Numbered from the stretch's first letter, positions 38,312 to 49,197 are shown. The stretch is DNA of 64,000 nt from Metapseudomonas boanensis (GCF_018704125.1 NZ_JAGTIS010000001.1:186001-250000), one strand, 5' to 3'. Numbers and translations: made by a program. The notes: generated by a model not told the origin, from the letters alone.

Positions 38312-38824
38312 GTGGCATTTACCTGGGTCGATTGGGCGATCATCGCCATCATCGCCATTTCCAGTCTGGTCAGTTTGAAACGCGGCTTCGTCAAGGAAGC
38401 GCTTTCGCTGCTCACCTGGATAGTCGCAGGCATCGTTGCCTGGACCTTCGGCGGCGCCCTGTCGCTGCACCTTAGCGAATTCATCGAAATGCCATCGGCC
38501 CGAATCATTGCGGCCTGCGCCATTCTTTTCGTCGCCACCCTGCTGGTGGGGGCCTTGATCAATTTCCTGATCGGCGAGCTGGTCAGGGTTACCGGTATGG
38601 ACGGCACTGACCGTGTCCTCGGCATGGCCTTCGGCGCAGCGCGCGGGGCTTTGCTGGTGGTGTTGCTGGTCGGCCTGCTCAGCCTGGCGCCGGTACAACA
38701 GGATCCTTGGTGGCAGCAATCGACATTGCTGCCGCATTTTCTCATGGTCGCGGACTGGTCGAAGAACCTCATTCTGGGCTTCACCAGCCAGTGGCTTGCA
38801 AGCGGCATCAGTTCACCCAGCTGA
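38312..38824 (+). CDS. cvpA: CvpA family membrane protein
   Basis: 170 residues, about four membrane helices: AFTWVDWAIIAIIAISSLVSLKRGFVKEALSLL opens the protein, as in other CvpA proteins. Needed in some bacteria for colicin V production and bile or envelope stress tolerance; biochemical role unknown. GTG 38312 is preferred because it gives the family N-terminus; an in-frame GTG 12 bp earlier is possible. It precedes purF by 92 bp, the classic cvpA-purF pair. Confidence 0.9.
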   Translation: MAFTWVDWAIIAIIAISSLVSLKRGFVKEALSLLTWIVAGIVAWTFGGALSLHLSEFIEMPSARIIAACAILFVATLLVGALINFLIGELVRVTGMDGTDRVLGMAFGAARGALLVVLLVGLLSLAPVQQDPWWQQSTLLPHFLMVADWSKNLILGFTSQWLASGISSPS

Positions 38825-38916
38825 TGCGTAGCACCCAGAAGCGTGCCCTCTGCCGGTCCAACCGGGCGGGGAGGGCATTCGGAATTAGCCTGAACTACTA
38901 GCAGGGGTTGCGTCAC

Positions 38917-40422
38917 ATGTGTGGCATCGTCGGTATCGTCGGTAAGTCGAACGTCAATCAGGCGCTGTATGACGCGCTTACCGTCCTTCAGCATCGCGGC
39001 CAGGACGCTGCCGGTATCGTGACCAGCCATGACGGCCGGTTGTTCCTGCGCAAGGATAATGGCCTGGTCCGCGACGTCTTCCAGCAGCGTCACATGCAGC
39101 GCCTGGTGGGCAGCATGGGCATCGGCCACGTGCGCTATCCCACCGCAGGCTCGTCCAGCTCTGCCGAGGCCCAGCCGTTCTACGTCAACTCGCCTTACGG
39201 CATCACCCTGGCACACAATGGCAACCTGACCAACGTCGAACAGCTGGCCAAGGAAATCTACGAGTCCGACCTGCGTCATGTGAACACCAATTCCGATTCG
39301 GAAGTGCTGCTCAACGTGTTTGCCCACGAGCTGGCCCATCGCGGCAAGCTGCAGCCCACCGAGGAAGACGTCTTCGCTGCCGTTTCCGGTGTGCACCAGC
39401 GCTGCCGTGGCGGTTATGCGGTAGTGGCGATGATCACCGGGTACGGCATTGTTGGCTTCCGCGATCCGCACGCGATTCGCCCGATCGTCTTCGGCCAGCG
39501 CCACACCGATGAAGGCGTGGAGTACATGATTGCCTCCGAGAGTGTTGCTCTGGACGTGCTCGGCTTCACCCTGATCCGTGACCTGGCTCCCGGCGAAGCG
39601 GTGTACATCACCGAGGAAGGCAAGCTGTTCACCCGCCAGTGCGCCACCAACCCGGAATACTCACCGTGCATCTTCGAGCACGTCTACCTGGCCCGTCCGG
39701 ACTCGATCATGGACGGCATTTCGGTCTACAAGGCTCGCCTGCGCATGGGTGAGAAGCTGGCCGAAAAGATCCAGCGCGAACGTCCGAACCATGACATCGA
39801 CGTGGTCATCCCTATCCCGGACACCAGCCGCACCGCAGCACTGGAGCTGGCTAACCACCTGGGCGTGAAGTTCCGCGAAGGCTTCGTGAAGAACCGCTAC
39901 ATCGGTCGTACCTTCATCATGCCGGGCCAGGCGGCACGCAAGAAATCCGTACGCCAGAAGCTCAATGCCATCGAGCTGGAGTTCCGCGGCAAGAACGTGA
40001 TGCTGGTGGACGACTCCATCGTGCGCGGTACCACCTGCAAGCAGATCATCCAGATGGCCCGTGAAGCCGGCGCGAAGAACGTCTACTTCTGCTCGGCCGC
40101 ACCGGCGGTGCGCTACCCCAACGTCTACGGCATTGACATGCCCAGCGCCCATGAGCTGATTGCCCACAACCGGACCACCGAAGAAGTGGCTGAGTTGATC
40201 GGTGCCGACTGGTTGGTGTACCAGGACCTGCCGGACCTGATCGACGCTGTTGGCGGCGGAAAAGTGAAGATCGACCACTTCGACTGCGCGGTGTTCGACG
40301 GCAAATACATCACCGGCGACGTCGATGAGGTCTACCTGAACAGGATCGAGCAGGCGCGTAACGATGCGTCCAAGGCCAAGGCCCACGCGGTCAGCGCCAT
40401 CATCGATCTGTACAACAACTAA
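38917..40422 (+). CDS. purF: Amidophosphoribosyltransferase
   Basis: 501 residues; first committed step of purine synthesis, using glutamine to aminate PRPP. After Met removal the N-terminal nucleophile Cys is exposed (MCGIVGIVG). The glutaminase part includes RYPTAGSSS and HNGNLTN; the transferase part has the PRPP loop [13 protein letters not shown] and [17 protein letters not shown] 38917 is required for the Cys-2 nucleophile; an earlier in-frame start is excluded by this. Confidence 0.97.
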   Translation: MCGIVGIVGKSNVNQALYDALTVLQHRGQDAAGIVTSHDGRLFLRKDNGLVRDVFQQRHMQRLVGSMGIGHVRYPTAGSSSSAEAQPFYVNSPYGITLAHNGNLTNVEQLAKEIYESDLRHVNTNSDSEVLLNVFAHELAHRGKLQPTEEDVFAAVSGVHQRCRGGYAVVAMITGYGIVGFRDPHAIRPIVFGQRHTDEGVEYMIASESVALDVLGFTLIRDLAPGEAVYITEEGKLFTRQCATNPEYSPCIFEHVYLARPDSIMDGISVYKARLRMGEKLAEKIQRERPNHDIDVVIPIPDTSRTAALELANHLGVKFREGFVKNRYIGRTFIMPGQAARKKSVRQKLNAIELEFRGKNVMLVDDSIVRGTTCKQIIQMAREAGAKNVYFCSAAPAVRYPNVYGIDMPSAHELIAHNRTTEEVAELIGADWLVYQDLPDLIDAVGGGKVKIDHFDCAVFDGKYITGDVDEVYLNRIEQARNDASKAKAHAVSAIIDLYNN

Positions 40423-40476
40423 GCGGCCAGCGGTAAGCGACCGGTTGCTCGCGGGCGGCCGAGTGGAGAGTGCGAG

Positions 40477-41688
40477 ATGACACAAGAATGGGACGCCGGA
40501 AGGCTGGACAGTGACCTGGAAGGCGTAGCCTTCGACACCCTGGCGGTACGTGCTGGCCAGCGCCGCACGCCGGAAGGCGAGCACGGCGAGGCGATGTTCC
40601 TGACCTCCAGCTATGTGTTCCGCACTGCCGCCGATGCCGCCGCGCGATTTGCCGGCGAGGTGCCGGGTAATGTCTACTCGCGCTACACCAACCCGACCGT
40701 GCGCACATTCGAGGAGCGCATTGCCGCCCTCGAGGGTGCGGAGCAAGCCGTGGCGACGGCCTCCGGCATGTCGGCAATCCTCGCTATCGCCATGAGTCTG
40801 TGCAGCGCGGGCGACCATGTCCTGGTGTCGCGCAGCGTGTTCGGCTCGACGATCAGTCTGTTCGAGAAGTACCTGAAGCGCTTCGGCGTCGAGGTGGACT
40901 ACCCGGCATTGTCTGACCTGGCCAGCTGGGAGGCGGCGATCAAGCCCAACACCAAGTTGCTGTTCGTCGAGTCCCCGTCCAATCCGCTGGCTGAGCTCGT
41001 AGACATCGCCGCGCTGGCAGAGATTGCGCACGCCAAGGGCCCGCTGCTGGTGGTGGACAACTGCTTCTGCACCCCGGCTCTGCAACAACCGTTGAAGCTG
41101 GGCGCAGACATCGTGATGCATTCGGCCACCAAGTTCATCGATGGTCAGGGCCGCACGATGGGCGGTGTGGTTGCCGGCCGTTCCGAGCACATGAAGGAAG
41201 TGGTCGGGTTCCTGCGGACTGCCGGGCCGACCCTCAGCCCTTTCAATGCCTGGATGTTCCTCAAGGGGCTGGAGACCTTGCGCATACGCATGCAGGCGCA
41301 TTGCGCCAGTGCGCTGGAACTGGCCCAGTGGCTCGAAGGTCAGCCAGGCGTGGAACGTGTCTATTACGCTGGTTTGCCGAGCCATCCTCAGCATGAACTG
41401 GCGCGTCGCCAGCAGAGTGCTTTTGGCGCCGTGGTCAGTTTCGAGGTGAAAGGTGGCAAGGAGGCGGCCTGGCGGTTCATCGATGCCACGCGAATGATCT
41501 CGATCACAACCAACCTGGGCGACACCAAGACCACCATCGCCCATCCGGCCACTACGTCCCATGGCCGTCTTTCGCCCCAGGAGCGGGCGAATGCCGGTAT
41601 CAGCGATAGCCTGGTTCGCCTGGCGGTCGGGTTGGAAGACGTGGCCGACATCAAGGCAGACCTGGAACGCGGACTCGCTGCATTGTGA
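40477..41688 (+). CDS. metZ: O-succinylhomoserine sulfhydrylase
   Basis: 403-residue PLP enzyme of the Cys/Met metabolism family, forming homocysteine directly from O-succinylhomoserine and sulphide. Cofactor motifs: YSRYTNPTV near 66, ASGMSAILA, and the lysine signature [20 protein letters not shown] near 212-230. The MetZ rather than MetB/MetC call rests on overall similarity and its position after purF as in P. aeruginosa. Its stop overlaps the next start by 4 bp. Confidence 0.92.
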   Translation: MTQEWDAGRLDSDLEGVAFDTLAVRAGQRRTPEGEHGEAMFLTSSYVFRTAADAAARFAGEVPGNVYSRYTNPTVRTFEERIAALEGAEQAVATASGMSAILAIAMSLCSAGDHVLVSRSVFGSTISLFEKYLKRFGVEVDYPALSDLASWEAAIKPNTKLLFVESPSNPLAELVDIAALAEIAHAKGPLLVVDNCFCTPALQQPLKLGADIVMHSATKFIDGQGRTMGGVVAGRSEHMKEVVGFLRTAGPTLSPFNAWMFLKGLETLRIRMQAHCASALELAQWLEGQPGVERVYYAGLPSHPQHELARRQQSAFGAVVSFEVKGGKEAAWRFIDATRMISITTNLGDTKTTIAHPATTSHGRLSPQERANAGISDSLVRLAVGLEDVADIKADLERGLAAL

Positions 41689-42464
41689 TCGAGTGGGGCC
41701 CGCAGACGCGTGATGCCAACAATGGCAAGGTCGCGTTGGTGACCGGAGCGGCCCGTGGAATCGGCCTTGGCGTTGCCGCCTGGCTGATTGCCGAGGGTTG
41801 GCAGGTAGTGTTGGCTGATATCGATCGTGCCCGCGGCTCCAAGGTGGCCAAGGCGTTGGGCAACAACGCCTGGTTTGTCGGCATGGACGTGGCCCACGAG
41901 AGCCAGGTTGCAGTCGGTGTGGCCGAAGTGCTCGGGCAATTCGGCCGCCTGGACGCACTGGTCAGCAACGCGGCGGTTGCAGAGCCCCACAACCCGCCCC
42001 TGGAAAGTCTCGATCTGGCGTACTGGAATCGCATTCTGGCGGTCAACCTGACCGGCACCATGTTGCTGGTCAAGCATTGCGCGCCCTATCTGCGCGCTCA
42101 CCATGGCGCCATTGTTACCATCGCCTCAACCCGTGCGCACCAGTCTGAGCCGGATAGCGAGGCCTATGCCGCCAGCAAAGGTGGGCTGCTGTCGCTGACG
42201 CATGCGTTGGCGATGAGCCTGGCGCCAGAGATCCGCGTAAATGCAGTCACTCCAGGCTGGATCGACGCACGTGACCCCTCTGCGCGCCTTGAGGCGCCGC
42301 TCACCGAGTTGGACCATGATCAGCACCCGCTAGGGCGTGTCGGCCTGGTGGAGGATGTTGCGGCGCAGGTCGCCTGGCTGCTTTCCGAGAATGCCAGCTT
42401 CGTCACCGGCCAGGAGCTCCTGGTCGATGGTGGCATGACCCGGAAGTTGATCTACCTGGACTAG
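41685..42464 (+). CDS. Short-chain dehydrogenase/reductase (SDR)
   Basis: 259 residues. Classical SDR motifs: [10 protein letters not shown] cofactor-binding (about 18-27), NAAV, catalytic Ser in IASTRAH and YAASK (Tyr/Lys) near 162-166, and the C-terminal [10 protein letters not shown]. It reduces or oxidises an unidentified carbonyl or alcohol substrate. The start is GTG overlapping the metZ stop (GTGA), so it is coupled to metZ. Confidence 0.9.
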   Translation: MIEWGPQTRDANNGKVALVTGAARGIGLGVAAWLIAEGWQVVLADIDRARGSKVAKALGNNAWFVGMDVAHESQVAVGVAEVLGQFGRLDALVSNAAVAEPHNPPLESLDLAYWNRILAVNLTGTMLLVKHCAPYLRAHHGAIVTIASTRAHQSEPDSEAYAASKGGLLSLTHALAMSLAPEIRVNAVTPGWIDARDPSARLEAPLTELDHDQHPLGRVGLVEDVAAQVAWLLSENASFVTGQELLVDGGMTRKLIYLD

Positions 42465-42593
42465 CCTGTGGCTCAGGGGATGGAACGCCGCTTGGCGGAC
42501 TTTCCATCCTTCAGTTCCCGAACTGTCTGATTCGTCAATGGTGTGGCGGACAACACTCTACGTATCCACCGTTCCGCTATGCGGCATTCAGGT

Positions 42594-44546
42594 TCAAGGC
42601 TTGCGCAAGTCGATGGCTGGGGCTTTCTGGCCGTCGAACAATTCGACCGGCTCGCGCGGCAAGATGCTTGGGCGACCTTCCTTGTCATGCTCGCCGATGA
42701 TGCGGATGTCGTTATATTTCTTGCCCGAAAGTGCCGCTATGCCTGCTCGGTCACGCACCACGGTAGGCCGCAGGAACACCATGAGGTTACGCTTTACATG
42801 GGTGTCCTTGGTCGAGCGGAACAGCCGCCCCAGTATCGGGATATCACCGAGCAGCGGGACCTTCGAGTCGGTCTTGGTGATGTCATCCTGGATCAGCCCT
42901 CCCAGCACAATCACCTGGCCGTCCTCGGCCAGGATGGTGCTCTTGATCGAGCGCTTGTTGGTGATCAGGTCCACCGCCTGGGCCGTCAGCGTGGCGCTGG
43001 GCGCGATGGAAGAGATTTCCTGTTCGATTTCCAGACGCAGGGTCGCACCTTCGTTGATATGCGGGGTGACCTTGAGCGTCACACCGATATCCTGACGCTC
43101 GATGGTGGTGAACGGATTGTTGGCGCCGGAGGCGTCGGTGGTGAAGGTGCCGGTTTGGAAGGGCACGTTCTGGCCGACCAGGATCTCCGCTTTCTGGTTG
43201 TCGAGGGTCAGCAGGCTTGGGGTAGACAGCAGGTTGCTCTTGCTGTTGGCTGAAAGTGCCGTAATCAGGGCAGCGAAGTGATCCGTACCGATGCCGATGA
43301 TGGCACCGTCCGGCAGCGTGTCGGGAATTTCGTCATCGCGTATGGCGTTGAGCACCGTTCCCACGGAGAGCCCGGTATTACCGAAATTGACTCCGCCGAG
43401 CCCGCCGGTGCTGCCGCGGGCATCGACAGCCCACTGCACGCCAAGGGCGTCGGTGATATCGCCAGAGATTTCGACTATGGCGGCCTCGACCATCACCTGC
43501 GCACGCGGAACGTCGAGCTGGCGGACAATGTCCTCCATGGCATTGACCACATCGGGCTCTGCCAGCAGCACCAGGGCATTCAGGCTTTCATCTGCGCGAA
43601 TCAGGATGTTCTGCTGCGGTCGGCTGGTGGCTGTAGCGGCTGGTTCTCCGCCTTCTTGCGGTTGCAAGCCTTCTGATAGCTCGCCGAGGGTCTCGGCCAG
43701 GCTCTTGGCATCGTTGTGGCGCAGGCGGATGACACGGGTGTTGGCCGAGCGAGCGGTCGGGGTGTCCAGGGACTGCGCCAGGGCGGCCAGCTTCGCCCGA
43801 GCGGCGGGTGGGCCGAGCAGGATCAGGCGGTTGGTACGGGCGTCGGCGATGACCTGGGTGCCCGAGGTTCCCTTCGACTGGCCGCGATTGATTGAACTGT
43901 TCAGCACTTCGGCGGCGTCCATGACCCAGGCGTTCTTCAGGTTCAGCACGGTGTAGTCGCGATCACCCTTCTGATCGAGTTGGCGCATCAGGTCCTCGAT
44001 GCGGGCAATGTTCGCGCTACGGTCGCTGATGATCAGGGCGTTGGCCGAGGGTACTGCGGCCAGGTGGCCATACTGGGGAACCAGGGGACGAATCAGCGGG
44101 ATCAGTTCGGTAACGGCGCTGTGCTGCACCTGGATCACGCGGGTTTCCAGGCGGTCGCCTGCTGACCGGCTACTGGTGGCCTCTGACTTGGCTTCGGCGT
44201 TAGGAATGATGCGTGCCTGGTCGCCTTGTGCGACCACGCTGAAACCATGAGTGGCCATCACGGAGAGAAACAGCTGATAGACCTCGTTCAGGCCCAGCGG
44301 GGCCTTGGATACTACGCTCACCTGGCCTTTCACCCTGGGATCGACGATGAAGGTCTCTCCAGTGATGTCAGCGATCTGGTCGATGAACTCGCGGATGTCG
44401 GCATCCTTGAGGTTGATGGTCCAGCCATCCTGCTGCTGCGCCGCGCTTTCCGGATTCGCAGCTGGGGCCGACAGCAGTGGCAGTGGTGTGGCCAGCAGGC
44501 CAGCGGCGAGCAGGGCGAAAGTGAGGCGCGAGAAAGTCATGGTCAT
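42594..44546 (-). CDS. xcpQ: Type II secretion outer-membrane secretin XcpQ (GspD)
   Basis: 650-residue secretin with an N-terminal signal peptide (LTFALLAAGLLATPLPLLSA). N0 domain WTINLKDADIREFIDQIADITGETFIVDPRVKGQV, N1-N3 repeats, then the secretin core including VPFQTGTF and IPILGRLFRSTKDTHVKRNLMVFLRPTVV. It forms the multimeric outer-membrane channel. ATG 44546 is used because a signal peptide follows and the xcpP stop is only 5 bp upstream; ATG 44540 is equally possible, and longer starts would run into xcpP. Confidence 0.96.
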   Translation of the reverse strand: MTMTFSRLTFALLAAGLLATPLPLLSAPAANPESAAQQQDGWTINLKDADIREFIDQIADITGETFIVDPRVKGQVSVVSKAPLGLNEVYQLFLSVMATHGFSVVAQGDQARIIPNAEAKSEATSSRSAGDRLETRVIQVQHSAVTELIPLIRPLVPQYGHLAAVPSANALIISDRSANIARIEDLMRQLDQKGDRDYTVLNLKNAWVMDAAEVLNSSINRGQSKGTSGTQVIADARTNRLILLGPPAARAKLAALAQSLDTPTARSANTRVIRLRHNDAKSLAETLGELSEGLQPQEGGEPAATATSRPQQNILIRADESLNALVLLAEPDVVNAMEDIVRQLDVPRAQVMVEAAIVEISGDITDALGVQWAVDARGSTGGLGGVNFGNTGLSVGTVLNAIRDDEIPDTLPDGAIIGIGTDHFAALITALSANSKSNLLSTPSLLTLDNQKAEILVGQNVPFQTGTFTTDASGANNPFTTIERQDIGVTLKVTPHINEGATLRLEIEQEISSIAPSATLTAQAVDLITNKRSIKSTILAEDGQVIVLGGLIQDDITKTDSKVPLLGDIPILGRLFRSTKDTHVKRNLMVFLRPTVVRDRAGIAALSGKKYNDIRIIGEHDKEGRPSILPREPVELFDGQKAPAIDLRKP

Positions 44547-44550
44547 CGTG

Positions 44551-45198
44551 TCATTCGCTTTCAAGAGGCTGTTCGGCTGTATCGTCGGCAGGCAGGCTAC
44601 CGGACTCTTCCATTTCCTGGCGCAGTTTTTCCATTCGCTCGCGAAGTTCTGCCGCGTTGTCTTCCTGCAGGCCGCTGAGGTCATCGATCACGTTGCTGGC
44701 CGGTTGTCCCGGCGAGGCACTGCCGCTGGCCTGGATTCGCGAACGGGGGGGAGGGAAGCTCAGACTCTCCCGGCGACCGGCGCGTTCAAGTTCAACCCGG
44801 TCACGGTAGACGGCGTGAAGCCTGACGCCCGTGGTGATTTCTTCGCCGGCACGGAAACGGCGGGGCTTTCCGCCTTCGTACTGGATGATGGCGATGGAGT
44901 GTTCGGGCGTCTCGTGCACGAAGCTGCCGAGCAGCGTCAGGCGCAGGTTGGTACTGGGTGGCGGCGTGTTGTCCGATATGACCTGGACTGGCCCGAATAG
45001 CGGTTCGAGGTTGCTCAAGGGCTGTGCGTTGAACGTCTGGGCGGGCCCGCTTGGGCTTGAGTCGCTTCCTGTTTCCAGCAGGTGTGCCCATTCGATTGCC
45101 TGCCAGGCGAAGCTGGCGCACATCGCCACGGCGATCGATATGCCGACCAGCGCAGGTGCGCGATGATGCAGCCATTGCAAGGAGAACGGTCCGTGCAA
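44551..45198 (-). CDS. xcpP: Type II secretion inner-membrane protein XcpP (GspC)
   Basis: 215 residues: one membrane helix (residues 13-32), then the periplasmic HR domain (LFGPVQ...TNLRLTLLGSFVHETPEHSIAIIQYEGGKPRRFRAGEEI, about 67-125) that contacts the secretin, and a C-terminal coiled coil (LRERMEKLRQEMEESG), as in Pseudomonas XcpP, which has a coiled coil rather than a PDZ domain. The start codon is TTG at 45198. First gene of the xcpPQ operon; xcpR lies divergently 261 bp away. Confidence 0.92.
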   Translation of the reverse strand: MHGPFSLQWLHHRAPALVGISIAVAMCASFAWQAIEWAHLLETGSDSSPSGPAQTFNAQPLSNLEPLFGPVQVISDNTPPPSTNLRLTLLGSFVHETPEHSIAIIQYEGGKPRRFRAGEEITTGVRLHAVYRDRVELERAGRRESLSFPPPRSRIQASGSASPGQPASNVIDDLSGLQEDNAAELRERMEKLRQEMEESGSLPADDTAEQPLESE

Positions 45199-45459
45199 GA
45201 GGGTTTTACTCCCGGTCTGAACTGATTCTAGTTATAGGAACTGGCGAATCTGTTTTGATCATAGCAGTTGCCTTACCTGCCATCGTCGCGCCAGGGAATG
45301 ATGTAGGGCAAGTGACGATGTGCTAAAGATACCGTCGATTTTTTACGACCTTAGGTCGCCTTGTTCACAACGATCATGAGAAACCTGAGCCTCGGCTGCA
45401 CAATCGTCAGATTGCGCTGCAATACTTGACTGGAGGTTGTCGGGAAAAGGCGTGCGCAG
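45199..45459. promoter_or_regulatory. Divergent xcpP / xcpR control region
   Basis: 261-bp intergenic region, more A+T-rich than the flanking genes, that must hold both xcp promoters. In P. aeruginosa xcp expression depends on quorum sensing, but no good lux-type box (CT-N12-AG symmetrical) was found: CCTG-N12-CAGG near 45280 has the wrong spacing. Confidence 0.5.
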
Positions 45460-46947
45460 ATGAACCCCCCACTTGTAGATGCACCTCTGCGGCGACTGCC
45501 GTTCGGTTTTGCCAGACGCCATGGCGTCCTGCTGATGGACGCCCCGGCATCGTGCCTGGCTCATCGGCCGGGGGTCGAGTTGGCGGCATTGGCTGAAGCG
45601 CGCCGTTTCGCCGGACGCAGCCTGCCGCTCAAACCCTTGACGATGGAGGCGTTCGAGCAGGCGCTTGCGGCGGTCTATCAGCATGACTCCTCAGCCGCCA
45701 TGCAACTGGCTGAAGACCTGGGTGGCAGCCTGGACCTGGCCGCGCTGGCGGAGCAGATACCCGAAACCGAAGATTTGCTCGAGCAGGAGGATGATGCTCC
45801 GATCATCCGCCTGATCAATGCCATCCTCGGCGAGGCCATCAAGGAAAACGCTTCCGATATCCACCTCGAAACCTTCGAAAAGCGCCTGGTGGTGCGTTTT
45901 CGCGTGGATGGCATCCTGCGTGAAGTGCTCGAGCCCAAGCGCGAGCTGGCGGCATTGCTGGTGTCGCGGATCAAGGTCATGGCGCGGCTGGATATCGCCG
46001 AGAAACGCATCCCGCAGGACGGGCGCATCTCCCTGCGGGTGGCCGGGCGCGAGGTGGACATCCGTGTTTCCACCCTGCCGTCCGCCAATGGAGAACGGGT
46101 GGTGCTGCGCTTGCTGGACAAGCAGGCCGGCCGCCTCACGCTGCAGCACCTGGGCATGAGCGATCGCGACCGTCTCCTGCTCGAAGAAACGGTACGCCGT
46201 CCCCACGGCATCCTCCTGGTGACTGGACCCACGGGTTCCGGCAAGACGACGACGCTCTACGCCAGCCTGGTGACCCTTAACGATCGCACGCGCAACATTC
46301 TCACGGTCGAGGACCCCATCGAGTACCACATCGAGGGGATCGGCCAGACCCAGGTCAATCCCAAAGTGGACATGACCTTCGCCCGTGGCCTGCGCGCTAT
46401 CCTGCGGCAGGACCCGGATGTGGTGATGGTTGGCGAAATCCGCGACCAGGAAACCGCCGAGATTGCCGTACAGGCCTCGCTCACCGGGCACCTGGTGCTG
46501 TCCACCTTGCACACCAACAGCGCCATAGGCGCCATCACTCGCCTCGTGGACATGGGGGTCGAGCCATTCCTGCTGTCGTCCTCCCTGCTTGGCGTGCTCG
46601 CCCAGCGTTTGGTGCGGGTGCTGTGCCCGCATTGCAAGGAGCCGTACCAGGCGGATGCAGCAGAGTGCGATTTGCTGGGCGTGGCGCCAGCCGCTGCGCC
46701 GATGCTCTATCGCGCGCGCGGCTGCGGTGAGTGCCACCAGCAGGGCTACCGCGGGCGAACCGGCATCTACGAGCTGGTGGTGTTCGACGACCATATGCGC
46801 AGCCTCATCCATAGCGTTGCCTCCGAGCAGGAGATGATCCGTCGTGCGCGCCTTTCCAGCGCGAGCATCCGTGACGACGGTCGGCGCAAGGTCATGGAGG
46901 GCGTGACCACCGTGGAAGAAGTGCTGCGCGTAACCCAGGAAGAGTAA
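45460..46947 (+). CDS. xcpR: Type II secretion ATPase XcpR (GspE)
   Basis: 495-residue cytoplasmic motor ATPase. Walker A GPTGSGKT at 256-263, Asp box [12 protein letters not shown], Walker B region [16 protein letters not shown] and His box [17 protein letters not shown] tetracysteine zinc motif is present (CPHCKEP and CGECHQQGY). It energises pseudopilus assembly through XcpY/XcpS. First gene of the nine-gene xcpR-Z operon. Confidence 0.97.
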   Translation: MNPPLVDAPLRRLPFGFARRHGVLLMDAPASCLAHRPGVELAALAEARRFAGRSLPLKPLTMEAFEQALAAVYQHDSSAAMQLAEDLGGSLDLAALAEQIPETEDLLEQEDDAPIIRLINAILGEAIKENASDIHLETFEKRLVVRFRVDGILREVLEPKRELAALLVSRIKVMARLDIAEKRIPQDGRISLRVAGREVDIRVSTLPSANGERVVLRLLDKQAGRLTLQHLGMSDRDRLLLEETVRRPHGILLVTGPTGSGKTTTLYASLVTLNDRTRNILTVEDPIEYHIEGIGQTQVNPKVDMTFARGLRAILRQDPDVVMVGEIRDQETAEIAVQASLTGHLVLSTLHTNSAIGAITRLVDMGVEPFLLSSSLLGVLAQRLVRVLCPHCKEPYQADAAECDLLGVAPAAAPMLYRARGCGECHQQGYRGRTGIYELVVFDDHMRSLIHSVASEQEMIRRARLSSASIRDDGRRKVMEGVTTVEEVLRVTQEE

Positions 46948-48162
46948 ATGGCCGCTTTCGAATACCTTGCCCTGGATGCCAGGGGCCGTCAGCAAAAGGG
47001 CGTCCTCGAGGCCGACAGCGCGCGCCAAGTGCGCCAGTTATTGCGCGAGCGACAGTTGGCGCCGCTGGAGGTCAAGGCCACTCGAACGCGGGAGCAGGCG
47101 GCTGGAGGGCGCTTCAGCCTCAGCCGAGGCCTGTCTGCGCGGGACCTGGCGCTGATCACCCGCCAACTGGCGACGTTGGTCCAGGCCGCATTGCCTATCG
47201 AAGAGGCGCTGCGTGCCGCTGCCGCGCAGTCCAGCAATTCGCGCATCCAGTCGATGCTGCTCGCCGTGCGCGCGCGGGTTCTGGAAGGCCAGAGCCTCGC
47301 CAGCAGCCTGCGTGAGTTCCCGGCGGCGTTTCCGGATCTCTATCGCGCTACGGTCGCCGCCGGCGAACATGCCGGGCACCTGGGGCCGGTTCTCGAGCAG
47401 TTGGCCGATTACACCGAGCAACGTCAGCAGTCTCGGCAGAAGATCCAGCTTGCGTTGCTCTATCCGCTGATTCTGATGTGCGCGTCGCTTGCCATCGTCA
47501 CCTTCCTGCTGGGGTTCGTGGTGCCCGATGTGGTGAGAGTCTTCATCGATTCCGGCCAGCCGCTGCCGTTACTGACTCGTGGTTTGATCGCGCTCAGCGA
47601 CTTTGTCAAACACTGGGGATGGTTGGTGTTGTCGCTCCTGCTGGGCGCGGTGCTTGGGGGGCGCTGGGCGCTGCGCGATGCCTCGGTGCGCCAGCGTTGG
47701 CACGGCGTGGTGCTGCGCGTGCCGCTGCTTGGGCACCTTTTGCGCGCCACCGATACCGCGCGTTTCGCCTCTACCTTGGCAATTCTCACCCGCAGTGGTG
47801 TACCGCTGGTGGAGGCCCTTGGCATTGGAGCGGAGGTGATTGCCAATCGGGTGATCCGCAACCACGTCGTGCAGGTGGCGCAGAAGGTCCGCGAAGGTGG
47901 GAGCCTGACTCGAGCATTGGAAGGTAGCGGGCAGTTCCCGCCGATGATGCTGCATATGATTGCCAGCGGAGAGCGCTCCGGCGAGCTGGACCAGATGCTT
48001 GCCCGCACCGCGCGTAACCAGGAAAACGACCTGGCGGCGCAGATTGCCTTGCTGGTCGGTCTGTTCGAGCCCTTCATGCTGATATTCATGGGCGCCGTTG
48101 TGCTGGTGATCGTCCTGGCGATCCTGCTGCCGATTCTTTCTCTTAACCAACTCGTGGGGTAA
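46948..48162 (+). CDS. xcpS: Type II secretion platform protein XcpS (GspF)
   Basis: 404-residue polytopic inner-membrane protein with two GspF domains (around 70-195 and 275-395) and three membrane helices (near 172, 225 and 375). FEYLALDARGRQQKGVLEADSARQVRQLLRERQL at the N-terminus is typical. It connects the ATPase to the pseudopilins. The start directly follows the xcpR stop. Confidence 0.96.
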   Translation: MAAFEYLALDARGRQQKGVLEADSARQVRQLLRERQLAPLEVKATRTREQAAGGRFSLSRGLSARDLALITRQLATLVQAALPIEEALRAAAAQSSNSRIQSMLLAVRARVLEGQSLASSLREFPAAFPDLYRATVAAGEHAGHLGPVLEQLADYTEQRQQSRQKIQLALLYPLILMCASLAIVTFLLGFVVPDVVRVFIDSGQPLPLLTRGLIALSDFVKHWGWLVLSLLLGAVLGGRWALRDASVRQRWHGVVLRVPLLGHLLRATDTARFASTLAILTRSGVPLVEALGIGAEVIANRVIRNHVVQVAQKVREGGSLTRALEGSGQFPPMMLHMIASGERSGELDQMLARTARNQENDLAAQIALLVGLFEPFMLIFMGAVVLVIVLAILLPILSLNQLVG

Positions 48163-48166
48163 TCGC

Positions 48167-48598
48167 GTGAATCTGCGCCATAAACACTCGGGCTTTACGC
48201 TCATTGAAATCATGGTGGTGGTGGTGATCCTGGGCATACTTGCAGCCTTGGTAGTGCCGCAAGTGATGAACCGTCCGGATCAGGCAAAGGTCACAGTCAC
48301 CAAAGGCGATATCAAGGCCATCGGCGCCGCGCTGGACATGTACAAGCTGGATAACTTCAGCTACCCGAGTACGCAACAGGGGCTGGAGGCACTGGTCAGC
48401 CGGCCGTCCGGCAATCCCCCAGCGAAGAACTGGAACAAGGATGGCTACCTGAAGAGGCTTCCGATTGATCCGTGGGGCAATGAATACCAATACCTCTCTC
48501 CGGGCAGCAAAGGTGCCTACGATCTTTATTCTCTGGGGGCGGATGGCAAGGAAGGCGGTAGCGATAACGACGCCGACCTAGGCAACTGGGATAACTGA
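48167..48598 (+). CDS. xcpT: Major pseudopilin XcpT (GspG)
   Basis: 143 residues with GTG start. Prepilin leader of nine residues ending in Gly, cleaved before FTLIEIMVVVVILGILAAL (Glu at +5), then the conserved major-pseudopilin C-terminal part including LPIDPWGNEYQYLSPG and the calcium-binding acidic end SDNDADLGNWDN. It polymerises into the secretion pseudopilus after XcpA processing. Confidence 0.96.
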   Translation: MNLRHKHSGFTLIEIMVVVVILGILAALVVPQVMNRPDQAKVTVTKGDIKAIGAALDMYKLDNFSYPSTQQGLEALVSRPSGNPPAKNWNKDGYLKRLPIDPWGNEYQYLSPGSKGAYDLYSLGADGKEGGSDNDADLGNWDN

Positions 48599-49197
48599 TG
48601 GACAGCGGTCGACGTAGCCTGCAGTCGGGTGGTCTAAGCCGCCCCGGCTGCGTCGCGCCATGCTTGTGTGCCTCCCGTGGCTTCACGCTCATTGAATTGC
48701 TGGTGGTCATGGTGATCATCGCCTGCCTCGCGGGGCTGGCGGTAATCAGCACGGGCGTCGCCGGTCCGTCCCGTGAACTGAACAATGAGGCCGAACGCTT
48801 AGCAGGGCTCATCGGCGTCCTGGCTGACGAGGCTGTGCTGGATAATCGGGAATACGGCCTGCGCCTGGAGCGTGACCGATACCAGGTGCTGTTCTACGAC
48901 GAGGGTCGAGGCCGGTGGCAGCCGCTGGATGACGGCTCCCGTCAGCTCCCCGAGTGGGCGCAGCTCGATTTCGAGCTGGAGGGCGAGCCGTTGGTGTTAC
49001 CCAGCTCTGGGGACGGGAGGGAAGAAGGCGAGGAAAACCCTGCGCCGCAGTTGTTGATCCTGTCCAGCGGCGAACTCAGTCCGTTCCGGTTGGAGCTGGG
49101 CGAGCGACGCAAGGATGGTTTGAAACTGCAATTGAGCAGCGACGGCTTTCGCTTGCCGAGGGTCGAGGTGCTCGTCGGCAAGAGGCCTGGACGATGA
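48598..49197 (+). CDS. xcpU: Minor pseudopilin XcpU (GspH)
   Basis: 199 residues. Prepilin site CASRG/FTLIELLVVMVII is clear, but from the ATG at 48598 the leader is 28 residues long and contains three Cys, much longer than usual. A TTG at 48664 would give a normal six-residue leader (MCASRG), though no ribosome-binding site precedes it, while the ATG overlaps the xcpT stop by one base. The start is therefore uncertain. Minor pseudopilin at the tip complex. Confidence 0.9.
   Translation: MDSGRRSLQSGGLSRPGCVAPCLCASRGFTLIELLVVMVIIACLAGLAVISTGVAGPSRELNNEAERLAGLIGVLADEAVLDNREYGLRLERDRYQVLFYDEGRGRWQPLDDGSRQLPEWAQLDFELEGEPLVLPSSGDGREEGEENPAPQLLILSSGELSPFRLELGERRKDGLKLQLSSDGFRLPRVEVLVGKRPGR

Noticed and set aside
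39661-41958. Very long open frame (765 codons) on the - strand opposite purF and metZ
   Set aside because: It is the mirror of two well-recognised genes in G+C-rich DNA; no ribosome site and no family similarity.
45275-45305. Possible lux-type quorum-sensing box between xcpP and xcpR
   Set aside because: CCTG-N12-CAGG is two bases too wide for a las/rhl box and lacks the inner symmetry.
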